The notes below the pieces were generated by a model. That model was not told the DNA's origin. It worked only from the letters and a program-made list of their open reading frames with translations, and ran no database searches. A DNA stretch of 64,000 bases from Mimachlamys varia (taxonomy: Eukaryota > Mollusca > Bivalvia > Pectinida > Pectinidae), in assembly GCA_947623455.1 (NCBI GenBank), contig OX392528.1, positions 54,640,322 through 54,704,321 on the forward strand, in the 5' to 3' direction. A program made the translations under genes and the position numbers. Position 1 is the first letter of the stretch; the number at the start of each line of letters is the position of its first letter. Below are positions 12,061-23,465 of this stretch, piece after piece.

Positions 12061-12317
12061 GCAGGAACTGACATGCCCATATCTAGTACAATCGTATCAC
12101 ACACGGACGGACATGACATGGCTTTATCGTGCTCTGTGACGTCAGGTAGAGATTATATATCAGTACAAGTATCAAAGGCAGAACGGGAGATACCGGTATC
12201 TAATTTGGGGTGGATGGGAGCATGCTTAGTGCGCCTGCTCGGAGATGTCATGTAACATACGATGTCTGACCACAGGTCAAATACACGAATTATGGCGCTA
12301 TATTGAACGCCATACAA

Positions 12318-12625
12318 TTGAGACACAGGGGCCTGAGATTTTGTTATAGCTGGTTTTGGCCTTAATATAATTTGTAATACAACTTTACACTGATGAGGGT
12401 TTTGGTCAATTCAAATGAAAATCCACCTCGATGTTCAACGATTTCCCATATGAATAATCATTGAGGGGATTGGGTGTTTGGTTGGTATGCTATCGAAAAC
12501 TGATCTTTACACCCCCCCCCCCCCCCCCCAACACACACACACACACCCCACACACCCACACACATAAAAGTGTAAAATGGTAGTTCATGTCCAAAATTAA
12601 CTGTTACAAGTTACCATGCCCCTGT
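12318..12625. mobile_element. GACACAGGG-family inverted-repeat element, copy 2 (expanded centre)
   Basis: Left arm near 12320-12355 reads GAGACACAGGGGCCTGAGAT then TTTGTTATAGCTGGTTTTGG. The matching right arm near 12588-12622 reads GTCCAAAATTAACTGTTACA then AGTTACCATGCCCCTGT. The roughly 230-base centre contains a poly-C/(CA)n microsatellite absent from copy 1. Confidence 0.6.
12512..12566. repeat. Poly-C plus (CA)n microsatellite
   Basis: A run of about 19 C is followed by (AC)n interrupted by CCC. It sits inside the internal region of the inverted-repeat element at 12318-12625. Confidence 0.9.
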
Positions 12626-14795
12626 AAGTTAAGTAGCATGTACATTTGATGTGGTCTCGCACTACAGTTATATGGATATCAATAAAGATTAATATTAAGT
12701 ATTGCATTATAGAGTAAGATTTAGTACTGCAAGTCAGTACATTGTATACTGCATAGCATATCAATTTAGTATCAGAAAAAAAAATGTGTGTATTCACTAT
12801 AATATCCCATTTTATCATATACCATTCTATTTCTAATTTAACAAACACATGTTTGCAGCATTAGACTTAAGAAATTTAAGCATCTTGGGATAAAACACAG
12901 ATAAAGATATATATAATGGAATATCAGGAAAATGTTGAGCCTTTTTTATGTTTTTTTTTTTATATTTTACAGTAATACACATAATTACATAATTTGATTA
13001 TAGTATATAATATATATTGGAAATAGATGATACTTAATATTAAATATAGTAGTATTGTATAGAGGTAGACAGCAATGTAACATTAAAACATAGCACGACA
13101 ACCTAATTTCATTTAGTGCTCACAAATAGTCTCAACTCATTTGCATGTTATTGTTATCGTGGATTAAGACAAGGAGCACCATTAGCATCGCTTTTATTTC
13201 TACCTGGTACTTGATTATTTTATAAATATATAAATGATTATTCTATAAATATATACATATTGTTACTATAAATAATATATACAGAGTGACGACGATTTAT
13301 TTGTGATCGTTTGTTTATTGTTCCTTATTAAGTTATAAACAAATAGAAAACAAAAACAAAAACAAACAAGACAACGACGTGTTGTATTTTACAGTAAATT
13401 GTAGCACTCGTCTGACAGATACCCTTATCTGGGCAACTTTTGTTTTTATTACAATCCACGGTGTTTATATATGTTAAGTAAACGGTGCTTTATCGGAGTT
13501 CGCGCGCAAATCTAATTTATCATTACGAGTCTATGTTTTGATTGCTTTAGTAAATATGTATTTAGCGGTGTAAAGACCCTCCTCCCCCTCCTCCGGGCCA
13601 GCGACAATCTGACCCTATATGTGTACTCATGGTCTACACACACACCGATCAGTATCTTTTTATCACAAATAACAAATTTACCCAGGATTGTTACAACATA
13701 ACCTGTGCTAGTCTAAGCGTTAGAAAGCTGTTGACATCCCTATCTATGTCCACAATACAATCGGGAACTGTGTGTGCTCAGGTTTTGCAAACACTACACA
13801 CGCGAAAATATTTGCCATTTGCTATCAGGCCGTTCGCAAATTGTATATAAACTGATTGAAACACTACCATACTAGTCTAACTGCTGGGCCGTACAACTGT
13901 CAGGCGTACACGGAGCGTCCCTCCGGGAACGTCCACCCGGAACACTCACGTGCACAGTTTCCATGGCCATCCCGTTGTGCAGTTCCGCATGGATTCTGTG
14001 TCGATAATGTGTTTATTCGTTCAATCTGGAGATATTCGGTAAAGCAGGAGACGTTCGGAACAGCAAGGTTTCATCATTGATGTAAACAAAGACATGATGA
14101 CGTATACTTTTGAAATGTGTGACAACCTAGAATGTTTGTAATCGATATTTCTAATTTAAAATTTCGATGATTAGGTATATATATAATGTATATGAAAAAT
14201 ATAACATTAGAAAATATTTTTCGAATTTGAAATGTCATTGTACGTCAAAAAGAAAGTGTTTCGATGTCTGAATTTGTTAATTCATAATATCGGAGCCATA
14301 CGTGTTCATGAATAGGTATTCGAACATGTATTTGTGTAATTCATAATAACATAAAATGTATAATGTCTATCTAAATATACAGATGTGAGTCTGCAATACC
14401 ATACATGCCATACCTCATACCCGTGTGTGAATCTTTGTAGTGTGTATCATATATATATGTTAGATGTGTCGGTCAAGATCATATAATAAGATATACATGA
14501 AATACCGGGTATAAATTTTGCATGCTGAAAAATATATGGTTTATGTATGATATTGTTTACGCAAGATAGAATGCGTGGTATGACTTGTTTATTATAAATA
14601 ATGTATGGTCTGTGTATGAAGAATGATATTATATGCCTTATGTATGGTTAATAACATAATATGACTTGTATATACAAATGTATGGTAAATAATAGTTCAT
14701 GTTTTGTGTAAATGAATGATATCGTATGATTTATGTATGATAAATAATACGGTATGGTTTCATGTATGCTATATGGTATGGTTTGTGTCATCTTC
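12626..14795. other. Non-coding AT-rich region
   Basis: Very AT-rich with poorly ordered TATGGT/TGTATGAT-type simple sequence from 14360 onward, which may be a decayed relative of the adjoining 70-bp satellite. 13560-14080 is richer in GC and unique, but I recognise no exon. Confidence 0.5.
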
Positions 14796-14851
14796 GCTAG
14801 CCAAAGGACGTCTCATCTAGATGATCGCAAGAGAGACGGCCCTCAGTTAGC
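14796..14851. other. GC-rich hairpin-forming segment at the satellite edge
   Basis: A 56-base GC-richer island in very AT-rich DNA. Nested pairs are GCTA/TAGC, GG/CC and GTCTC/GAGAC around a centre that includes the perfect palindrome TCATCTAGATGA (14813-14824). It directly precedes the first 70-bp unit. Identity unknown. Confidence 0.4.
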
Positions 14852-14852
14852 A

Positions 14853-16645
14853 AAGAATGGTTTGTAAGTGATATATAATAGAGTTTGATCTATGTGTGAT
14901 AGATACCGAGATATATTTTGTGTATAATGGTTTGTAAGTGATATATAATAGAGTTTGATCTATATAATGGTTTGTAAGTGATATATAATAGAGTTTGATC
15001 TATGTGTGATAGATACCGTGATATGTTTTGTGTATAATGGTTTGTAAGTGATATATAATAGAGTTTGATGTATGTGTGATAGATACCGTGATATGTTTTG
15101 TGTATAATGGTTTGTAAGTGATATATAATAGAGTTTGATCTATGTGTGATAGATACCGTGATGTATTTTGTGTATAACGGTTTGTAAGTGATATATAATA
15201 GAGTTTGATCTATATAATGGTTTGTAAGTGATATATAATAGAGTTTGATCTATATAATGGTTTGTAAGTGATATATAATAGAGTTTGATCTATGTGTGAT
15301 AGATACCGTGATGTATTTTGTGTATAATGGTTTGTAAGTGATATATAATAGAGTTTGATCTATATAATGGTTTGTAAGTGATATATAATAGAGTTTGATC
15401 TATGTGTGATAGATACCGAGATATATTTTGTGTATAATGGTTTGTAAGTGATATATAATAGAGTTTGATCTATATAATGGTTTGTAAGTGATATATAATA
15501 GAGTTTGATGTATGTGTGATAGATACCGTGATGTATTTTGTGTATAATGGTTTGTAAGTGATATATAATAGAGTTTGATCTATGTGTGATAGATACCGTG
15601 ATGTATTTTGTGTATAATGGTTTGTAAGTGATATATAATAGAGTTTGATCTATATAATGGTTTGTAAGTGATATATAATAGAGTTTGATCTATGTGTGAT
15701 AGATACCGAGATATATTTTGTGTATAATGGTTTGTAAGTGATATATAATAGAGTTTGATCTATATAATGGTTTGTAAGTGATATATAATAGAGTTTGATC
15801 TATGTGTGATAGATACCGTGATGTATTTTGTGTATAATGGTTTGTAAGTGATATATAATAGAGTTTGATCTATGTGTGATAAATACCGTGATGTATTTTG
15901 TGTATAATGGTTTGTAAGTGATATATAATAGAGTTTGATCTATGTGTGATAGATACCGCGGTATATTTTGTGTGTAATGGTTTGTAAGTGATATATAATA
16001 GAGTTTGATCTATGTGTGATAGATACCGCGGTATATTTTGTGTATAATGGTTTGTAAGTGATATATAATAGAGTTTGATCTATGTGTGATAGATACCGTG
16101 ATATATTTTGTGTATAATGGTTTGTAAGTGATATATAATAGAGTTTGATCTATGTGTGATAAATACCGTGATATATTTTGTGTATAACTGTCTGTAAGTG
16201 ATATATAATAAATTTTGATCTATGTGTGATAGATACCGTGATATATTTTGTGTATAATGGTTTGTAAGTGATATATAATAGAGTTTGATCTATATAACGG
16301 TTTGTAAGTGATATATAATAGAGTTTGATCTATGTGTGATAGATACCGAGATATATTTTGTGTATAATGGTTTGTTAGTGATATATATCGAGTTTGATCT
16401 ATGTGTGATAGATACCGTGATATATTTAGTGTATAATGGTTTGTAAGTGATATATAAAAGAGTTTGATCTATGTGTGATAGATACCGTGATATATTTAGT
16501 GTATAATGGTTTGTAAGTGATATATAATAGAGTTTGATCTATGTGTGGTAGATACCGTGATTTTTTTTGTGAATAACGGTTTGTAAGTGATATATAATAG
16601 AGTTTGATCTATGTGTGATAGATACCGTGATATATTTTGTGTATG
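14853..16645. repeat. 70-bp satellite with interspersed 40-bp short units
   Basis: The motif TTTGTAAGTGATATATAATA recurs every 70 bp, with at least eight 40-bp intervals (for example 14931-14970, 15181-15220, 15221-15260). The 40-bp form equals the 70-bp unit minus a 30-bp block starting GTGTGATAGATACC. Long and short units mix irregularly. The long unit contains the hairpin ATCTAT-gtgtg-ATAGAT, which the short unit lacks. The right end (16370-16645) is more diverged. Confidence 0.97.
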
Positions 16646-19600
16646 ATACATGATATAATAAGGTACGGTATGTATGATAATATACTTTACTCTGCTTATA
16701 TAAAGTGTACACAATTTGATGAGAAAATGGCGTTGGTTTAGAAACCGTCAGTGTTCCGACTCTCCGGGACGTTCTTATACCGTATACCGATGTGTCCACT
16801 TCCGGACATTGTGAGACTCACGTCCAATTTAATGGTGTCGAATTTTTCAAATTGGTACCATCTCTTCGCTTTTTGTCGGGATAGCTCGAGAGTAGTTGGT
16901 TGTGTTTTATCATTTTGTCCTTTTCCTGTTACTCAGTGATTTCATTAGCAAAACGTGAACTGTTTTCGTAAATATAAAGATCAACACATCCTCGCATATA
17001 GTCTGGAACAACCCTCAACATACTTTTAGATAATGGGGTTTATTGATAAACCTTTAACATAGAAATCCTTTGAGACTAGTGCATGGACATTTTTTTTTCA
17101 AAAAGCAGGACAATTTTATAAGCACCACTAATGTGATATAATCAACCATTGTTATTATTTTCTATCGTCTGCACGAAGCACGAGCCATGTCAGTGTCACG
17201 TGACCATCGGTAACCTGGCACGGAAAGGCGGGAAAATTGCTCGCAGTCTCCTCAGCCGCCACGTCATTGTTGTCTTGTGTCTGTGATCCCCCGAGGAGGA
17301 GATTGAGCGGTACCTACTCAGGCGGCGGTCAATACTCTCCTTTACACCGGTCAATATCACCAGGATATTGAAGTAGGTTACTGAATATAGAAATAAACCT
17401 CCATATCCTGGTTACTTTTTCAAAAAAAAATAAAATAAAAAAAAATTTGTTGGAATTGAGAAAAGAAAAACTTTAAATCTTAGTATGACGCGACAGTTGC
17501 ACGTGCTCAACCGTCTATTGGCCAGACCAGCGTGGAACCAGCAACGTCATGCGGCGAGGGAAACAGGCTCTGAGAAGAAATCCAATTTTGTGTCTTTGTA
17601 ATATTTGTTCTGATGGTACGTTGAGAGAGGTAGGGGATGTAATTGGCATTAGCAATATAAACTACATTTAAAGGGATCAACAACAAAAGATTTAAAATCT
17701 TTATTGAAAATAACAGAAGAATCCGGTATTCATATTTGTAAAGAACTATAGAAATACGAAGGATTTCTCTAGACGGGTGTTACCTGTCTCGTCACGCACA
17801 ACGGTAGAACAGTGAGATACAATTCCGCTACAAAAATTACGTTTAAATCGCTAAATTAAAAGGAGACTAAGAATCGAGCGTCAAATCGTTGGCACATAAA
17901 GAAATGATATTTCCTTTAAGTATTGAGCCATAGTGTGAAAAACAAATTATAAATTAGGCATATCACCACGGCCCCGTACGATCACGACGAGATCTTTGAT
18001 AACAATACCATATAGAATCCAGCCAAACATTTCTTATGAGGACGGTGAGAATGGGATAAATGGACAACACAGCACGGTCACAATTCACTGGGTTCATTCA
18101 AACCTCTTGCAATGGGGGCGGACCGAAGATTTCGGGAGAGTTTGTACCATTGTTTGGAGAAAGGGTTCTCTTAAATAGCATCGTTTTAAATTTTGAATGA
18201 TACAAAAACATATTTATAGCTCAAACGGAGCTGGCAGTCATTAGATTTATATAGAGAATTACGCGGCGCAATAGTCTCAAAGGATTTTGAGCCGGACTTG
18301 GTTATAAAGAAGGGCTGTGGACATGGTAGCATGAGACTTGCTGTATAGGGGGCTCGTACCACACCCTCTCTAGAGAAGGGGGCAGAAATGGAAACGGCTG
18401 ACCTTGACCCGCAAAACACCTGAGTCGCCAAGTATTGGAAATCGTGTCAGTTAGTGCTTCATATCCAATGATTCAATGATCCCGAAAGGAGACTAACCTA
18501 AATATTATTTTATTTTATTTTAACTTTTTTTTTTTTTGCTCGAACGAATATTGCCGTGGATTCAATATGGCTTTACATCTTTATTAAATGCTAAGAAATA
18601 CTGTACCTGAAAGCATAAGTCCCAGATTTTGGCCTGGCGTTACCTGTCGCAAAATGTAGACATCTCGTCCGGCATACTTCCGTCTGTGGTCCTTTCCTCG
18701 ATAGAACATTTAGAATTTGCAAGAATTGAGCAAACTCATTATTTCATCATTTTCTTCTTCACAAAAAAACGGTGTGATCGTGAAAATTTGAATTGAAGCA
18801 ATGTAAACTTTGTTGTAATAAAAGCCCAATTCAAGTATTTACCATCTTTTTAATTGAAATGATAAATAATTGACAGTGATATATTCGAAGAAAATTGAGT
18901 AAATCCTATAGAACAAGGCTTAACGAAACGGCAATGTTTTTTCTGTAACTAAAGCAAGTGCTTGAAATTGATATGAAAATTGACACGGAAAGATTTGTCA
19001 TCGAAATTTACAAAGTACAAGATACTGTTAAATCCACTCCTGTTAATTTCTCTTGAAACAATCAATATGTTTTTTTCAAGTGCGTTTGAATTCTTCGTTT
19101 CAATATTTCTTTTAAACTCGTGAAGAAGACCAAATACTCTTTCTCAGAGGAAATACATTTATCTTAAATAGTGTTTCAAATGTTCAGATAACAGAGTATG
19201 TCGGATCTTTATAGTTATATAGATACCGTGTAACTCTCTAGAGCTCAACGGTGGTGTCCACTTTGCAACATAAATGGTGTCAAGGACGAAATCCGATTTA
19301 ATATTATTGTGATCACTCTACTCAGAGCTTAGAACGAAATAATAAAATCATATTTTGTCCGTCGTCCGTCCGTCTATAAGTGAGTACAAATTGTTTGCCT
19401 GAAAATATGTAAAGCGATTAAGAAAGTTTAGTAAGTATTTAATTCATGCTACTTCTAAAAGTAAGTCTTTACTTAATATTTGATAAACAAACCGTGAATG
19501 TTCCAGCTTTGTGCTTCTGACAATGATTATATATTTTCTTTTGAATGTTGTTAATATTGATATCATCTTGAACTTTTATGTTTTCTGCCATCTTGTATAA

Positions 19601-19769
19601 ATGGATTGTAATATTGCTTAAATATGTATATTGTAACTCATATATGCTGTTTCTTGCGTTTGGAAATAAAGAAATTAAGTAATTGAACAGTTTGTCATTT
19701 TAGTATATTTTGTCATATAACCTTGTACAGATATATAGTTTTATCTTCACAAAGTAACTTATATACGTG
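16646..19769. other. Non-coding region downstream of the satellite
   Basis: Unique sequence. Apart from the CLEAR/E2F island at 17.2 kb, nothing is recognised. Open frames are short, with no conserved-looking protein. Confidence 0.5.
17195..17235. promoter_or_regulatory. CLEAR/USF palindrome with E2F-like site
   Basis: GTCACGTGAC (17195-17204) is a perfect extended E-box of the TFEB/USF type. GGCGGGAAA (17227-17235) matches E2F. Both lie in a GC-richer island (about 17160-17360) within AT-rich DNA. Function is inferred. Confidence 0.35.
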
Positions 19770-19884
19770 TAGACACAGGGACCTGAGAATTAGTTACAGC
19801 TAGTTTTGAACCTAAAATTGCTCTAGACACCTTGAGTTATGTCCAAAACTAGCTGTAACAAATCCTCATGTCCCTGTGCGTCTA
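19770..19884. mobile_element. 115-bp inverted-repeat element (GACACAGGG family), copy 1
   Basis: Left arm TAGACACAGGGACCTGAGAA then TAGTTACAGCTAGTTTTG (19770-19807). The right arm (19844-19884) is its imperfect inverted copy ending CCCTGTGCGTCTA. The centre is about 36 bases. No coding capacity. Confidence 0.75.
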
Positions 19885-20423
19885 GGTAGTCACTTATCCA
19901 GTTCGGTCACATACACATATGGGTCTGAGTGTAAAAATTTTACTTCAAGTTTGTTTTACGAATGTGACAGATTATGTACATAATATACAATTTATTTTTA
20001 TGGTTTTGTTTAATTCAGATTATTATATTGAACGAGAAAATAAACACAATTCTGGGTATATATGGCTGATATTTTACAAAAAAAAAACAAAACGTTTATT
20101 AAGAACGTATCATTAAACTCTTTATTTATTTCTAAAATGATCATTATATTGCTATTTATTTATGAAAATAAAATAAAGAAAATAAATGTCTGGTATTTTA
20201 TGCTATTTTTTTTTTAGTAAACCACTTTTGAAACTTTTCCACGAATGTATTTTTCGCTCATAATATATGTCAGCACTTAATATATAGGCTTACACCAAAA
20301 CTGCAAGGTATTTCTAAACTATATAACTTTGGTTTAAATATATACCTATGTTCACAACTGGTTATGATTAACTTAACTTAATATATCAGCTCCATGTTTG
20401 TATTATAACTTTCTGTCTATAAT

Positions 20424-20507
20424 GAGTTTGCTTTGTACACAAACAGAAATAGAAAACTTAATTTGCAAATTAAGTTTTCAATTCCTGTTTGTGTACAAAA
20501 CAAACTC
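20424..20507. repeat. 84-bp spacerless palindrome
   Basis: Arms of 42 bp (20424-20465 and 20466-20507) are inverted copies with three mismatches and no loop. The left arm starts GAGTTTGCTTTGTACACAAA; the centre is TTAATTTG/CAAATTAA. A second, smaller perfect inverted repeat (TTAATGTTTA-atg-TAAACATTAA) lies about 70 bases to the right. Confidence 0.85.
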
Positions 20508-23149
20508 AGTAGATCTATATATCATCCATACCAAACTGATGAATCTTATTCCTAATATAACGTTCGGTGTTTTAATGTTTAATGTAAACATTAAGTTGAT
20601 TTTTTTTCTTTGTAATACATGTAATTTTAACAATATTTGCCTATTTAACAAAAAAATGTTTAAAAATAAAATTAATTTGTTTTGGGACAGAGTATTTTGC
20701 AAGAAAGCAAGGTACTACATATATTGGCAAGTGTGGATAAATCTCTGGTATATTTGTTTATAGATGTCTTAGATTTACTTGCATGCTGCAAAATTAATCT
20801 AAATGCATGTATATCATTATTTCCAGCTCGTTATAAATTATGAATTTTTCAAAACTTCTCAATATTCACTTTAAAAATTATTCAAACTTTAGAAAGGAAT
20901 TTTTTTTTTCAAATATCAAATTTATTGATTAATTCAAAAGTTTTGTTTATTTTTAAAGCTGGTAGTAATTTATAAATCGCTTTAACGACGCCACAACTTA
21001 TAACATCAACACATTGGATCCCGTGACTAATGCAAGTTTACCTTTTTAATACCATTCGGCTGTTTACTAATCAAATTTACCAAGAAGATGATGATTTGAC
21101 ATTTGCATGTTTGTGGTCGAATACCATTACAATGTAATTTAACGACGTAAAGTTAGTCTGTGACACAGCGTAGTATGCTAATTTTATCAGCGAATCTTGT
21201 CTATGAACATCGCTGCATTACCCGGTGTTGAATTAAAGCGAGGAATTAATTTGAAAATTGAAACGTCGTATATTTGAAACAGATAAAATCATTTAAAACG
21301 TTTCATGAATAAAATATACACGTACTAACTCAAATTATTCTTATTCGCAGAATGACATAAATTGCAATATGATATTATTATTATTATTATTTTAATACCG
21401 ATATGTTCATTATAAATTAAGTTCTGTTGTCAATAAATTTATTGCAAGTTGAATTGAAATGTATTCCCTAAAAAAGGGAAGCGTGTCTACGGGCAAATAC
21501 CAAAAGCTGCAATGAAATATATTTTACAGTACACACTATGGTCAAACTTTATCGCCCGGACAAATGGTATTAATCAGCACTATGAAATTACCAGATCACT
21601 ATAATAATGAAAACAATTAACGGTTGCCGTCTCGTTCGCCAGTCATTTTCCGTGTATGTGAAAGTGTTTTATATAATTATTGGTAGGACTGTTAAAAGCC
21701 GTTACCGTACTTTTATTTTGTTTTCCAGCTAATTACTTCGATCTATTATACTTGCTATATGGTACATGTGTTTTATGAATACTTTGTTTGAACAGAGATA
21801 AATACGGATAAATCAATGTTTGAGTACGAGGCGATCCCGCCTTCACACAATGTGTTATTATGAAAATACAGTATTCATCTGATGTGTAAATCTCCTAACT
21901 CTAATGTGTATCTGTTTTTTTAAAGTGGATTACTTTCTTACTCGTGGAATAAATCTTTACAAAATCTACTGGAACTCCGCGTGTAGGTCTTGCTTAAAGT
22001 TACTACGGCTCATCTGCACACCTGAGAATATTTCACCTGAAAGTCAGGACTCGCTCAAACCGGCTGTGTTGTTCTAACGTAAACTAGATAAGCAGCGATC
22101 CTTATTCATACAAATTGATTCTAAAAAAAATTGCCCTCGAGAAATATTTGTTTTAAGAATTACCAATGATAATTGTTATAGTTCTGTCTTTAATATTTTC
22201 CACCCCTTTTTGTGAATAACTGTTAATCCAGGTGTAAAAAACCAGAGCCTGGGCAATAAAAACATTTAAAATAGAGACCATACACACTAACCTAACAGAT
22301 AAATCTCGAGCTAGTGAATGAACGGTAAAATGTTATGACAAAATATTTGTTTAAGTGAAAAGTGTCCCACCTCGGCCCCCGCACACTTGGAACTTAACGC
22401 GAAATCCACCCGAGAAAGTAAAACTTCGACAGTCGGCGTGCTTACCCAATCGACCTTAGTATAGCAGTATTTCCGAGTTTGGGGATATATATTAGGTAAA
22501 AATGGGCTAGTTTACCGGTAGACTGAGTTGAAGGTTTGTTGAGTTAGGGTAAAACTGTCAATGGACCCATTTATCAACCCCTATCTCCTCCAATCTCAGA
22601 TATAGAGTCCGCCCGCTTTGTATGCGTAGCAACAGTGACCGCTGGTATCCGGCCTGGCTTGGACTTAGGCCCAACCACCCTAGCACATACCAAACGGTCA
22701 GCCCTGCTTTTATTTAACCTAAAGCGGCTAACCCCGATTTTATTTCTTTCTTTTTTAAGGAAAGAATTCCATCTGACGCATATACGCGACAACGGTACCA
22801 AATTTGTTCAAACCATTACCCAACCATACCATTATTATTGTAGTAAATGATAAATACAAGACAAAGATATCTGGAAAATAGTATAATTCTTACGAACCAT
22901 TATCTACAACAGCAAAAATAATAACTCTTAAATATATATATAATAATATATAAATTTGAATGATAAAGAGCTCACAGTTCGAGTTGAAAAGCGGCCATGC
23001 AATCTTACTACTACTTACATAAGTTTGTCGAACCGAGATCACATTTATAGAACAAAGATAGTCATAAAGATTACCGCTCTTATAGAATCCATTTTAACAG
23101 ATATATTCAACACTAGAAGTTTTTGTTCATACGAAATAAATTAACACTA
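20508..23149. other. Non-coding region 3' of FoxA
   Basis: Mostly AT-rich unique sequence. 22360-22800 is richer in GC and could be regulatory. No exon recognised. Confidence 0.45.
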
Positions 23150-23465
23150 AATTATATTTATACCTCCCAGGGAAAATATTGTTAAAGTCACGTCACCTTG
23201 GTCTCCCAAACAACGGGTCCATGGCAAATACTCCCAAAGCAATCGCGCGTTCACACACATCCAACGTTAGCAAGAAAGGTTCGAACACATATTCACAATT
23301 TGTCAATCACATTCACATCGCGAGTTCAGATACAAACATTTAAAGTCTCCATAATAATAATAATTTCTGAACAATAAAAACATTTAATTCTTTGGTATGT
23401 AGCATTTGTTCCTGCCTTCAAATATATAAAAATTGTCATCAAGGTCTCTTTTCTCACAGCTCTAG
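23150..23465 (-). other. Probable FoxA 3' untranslated region
   Basis: AT-rich non-coding sequence follows the FoxA TGA stop. The nearest hexamer on the minus strand is ATTAAA at 23383-23388, about 80 bases past the stop. AATAAA hexamers lie further off at 22709-22714 and 22739-22744. I cannot tell which is used, so the extent is inferred. Confidence 0.35.

Noticed and set aside
11451..12071. 206-codon plus-strand open frame and two overlapping long frames
   Set aside because: All three plus-strand frames are open because the DNA is almost pure C/T with a loose repeat. The peptide is Leu/Ser/Phe/Pro-biased with no domain.
12371..12398. CTGATGAG phrase resembling a hammerhead core
   Set aside because: There is no GAAA or stem II closing sequence in the right place.
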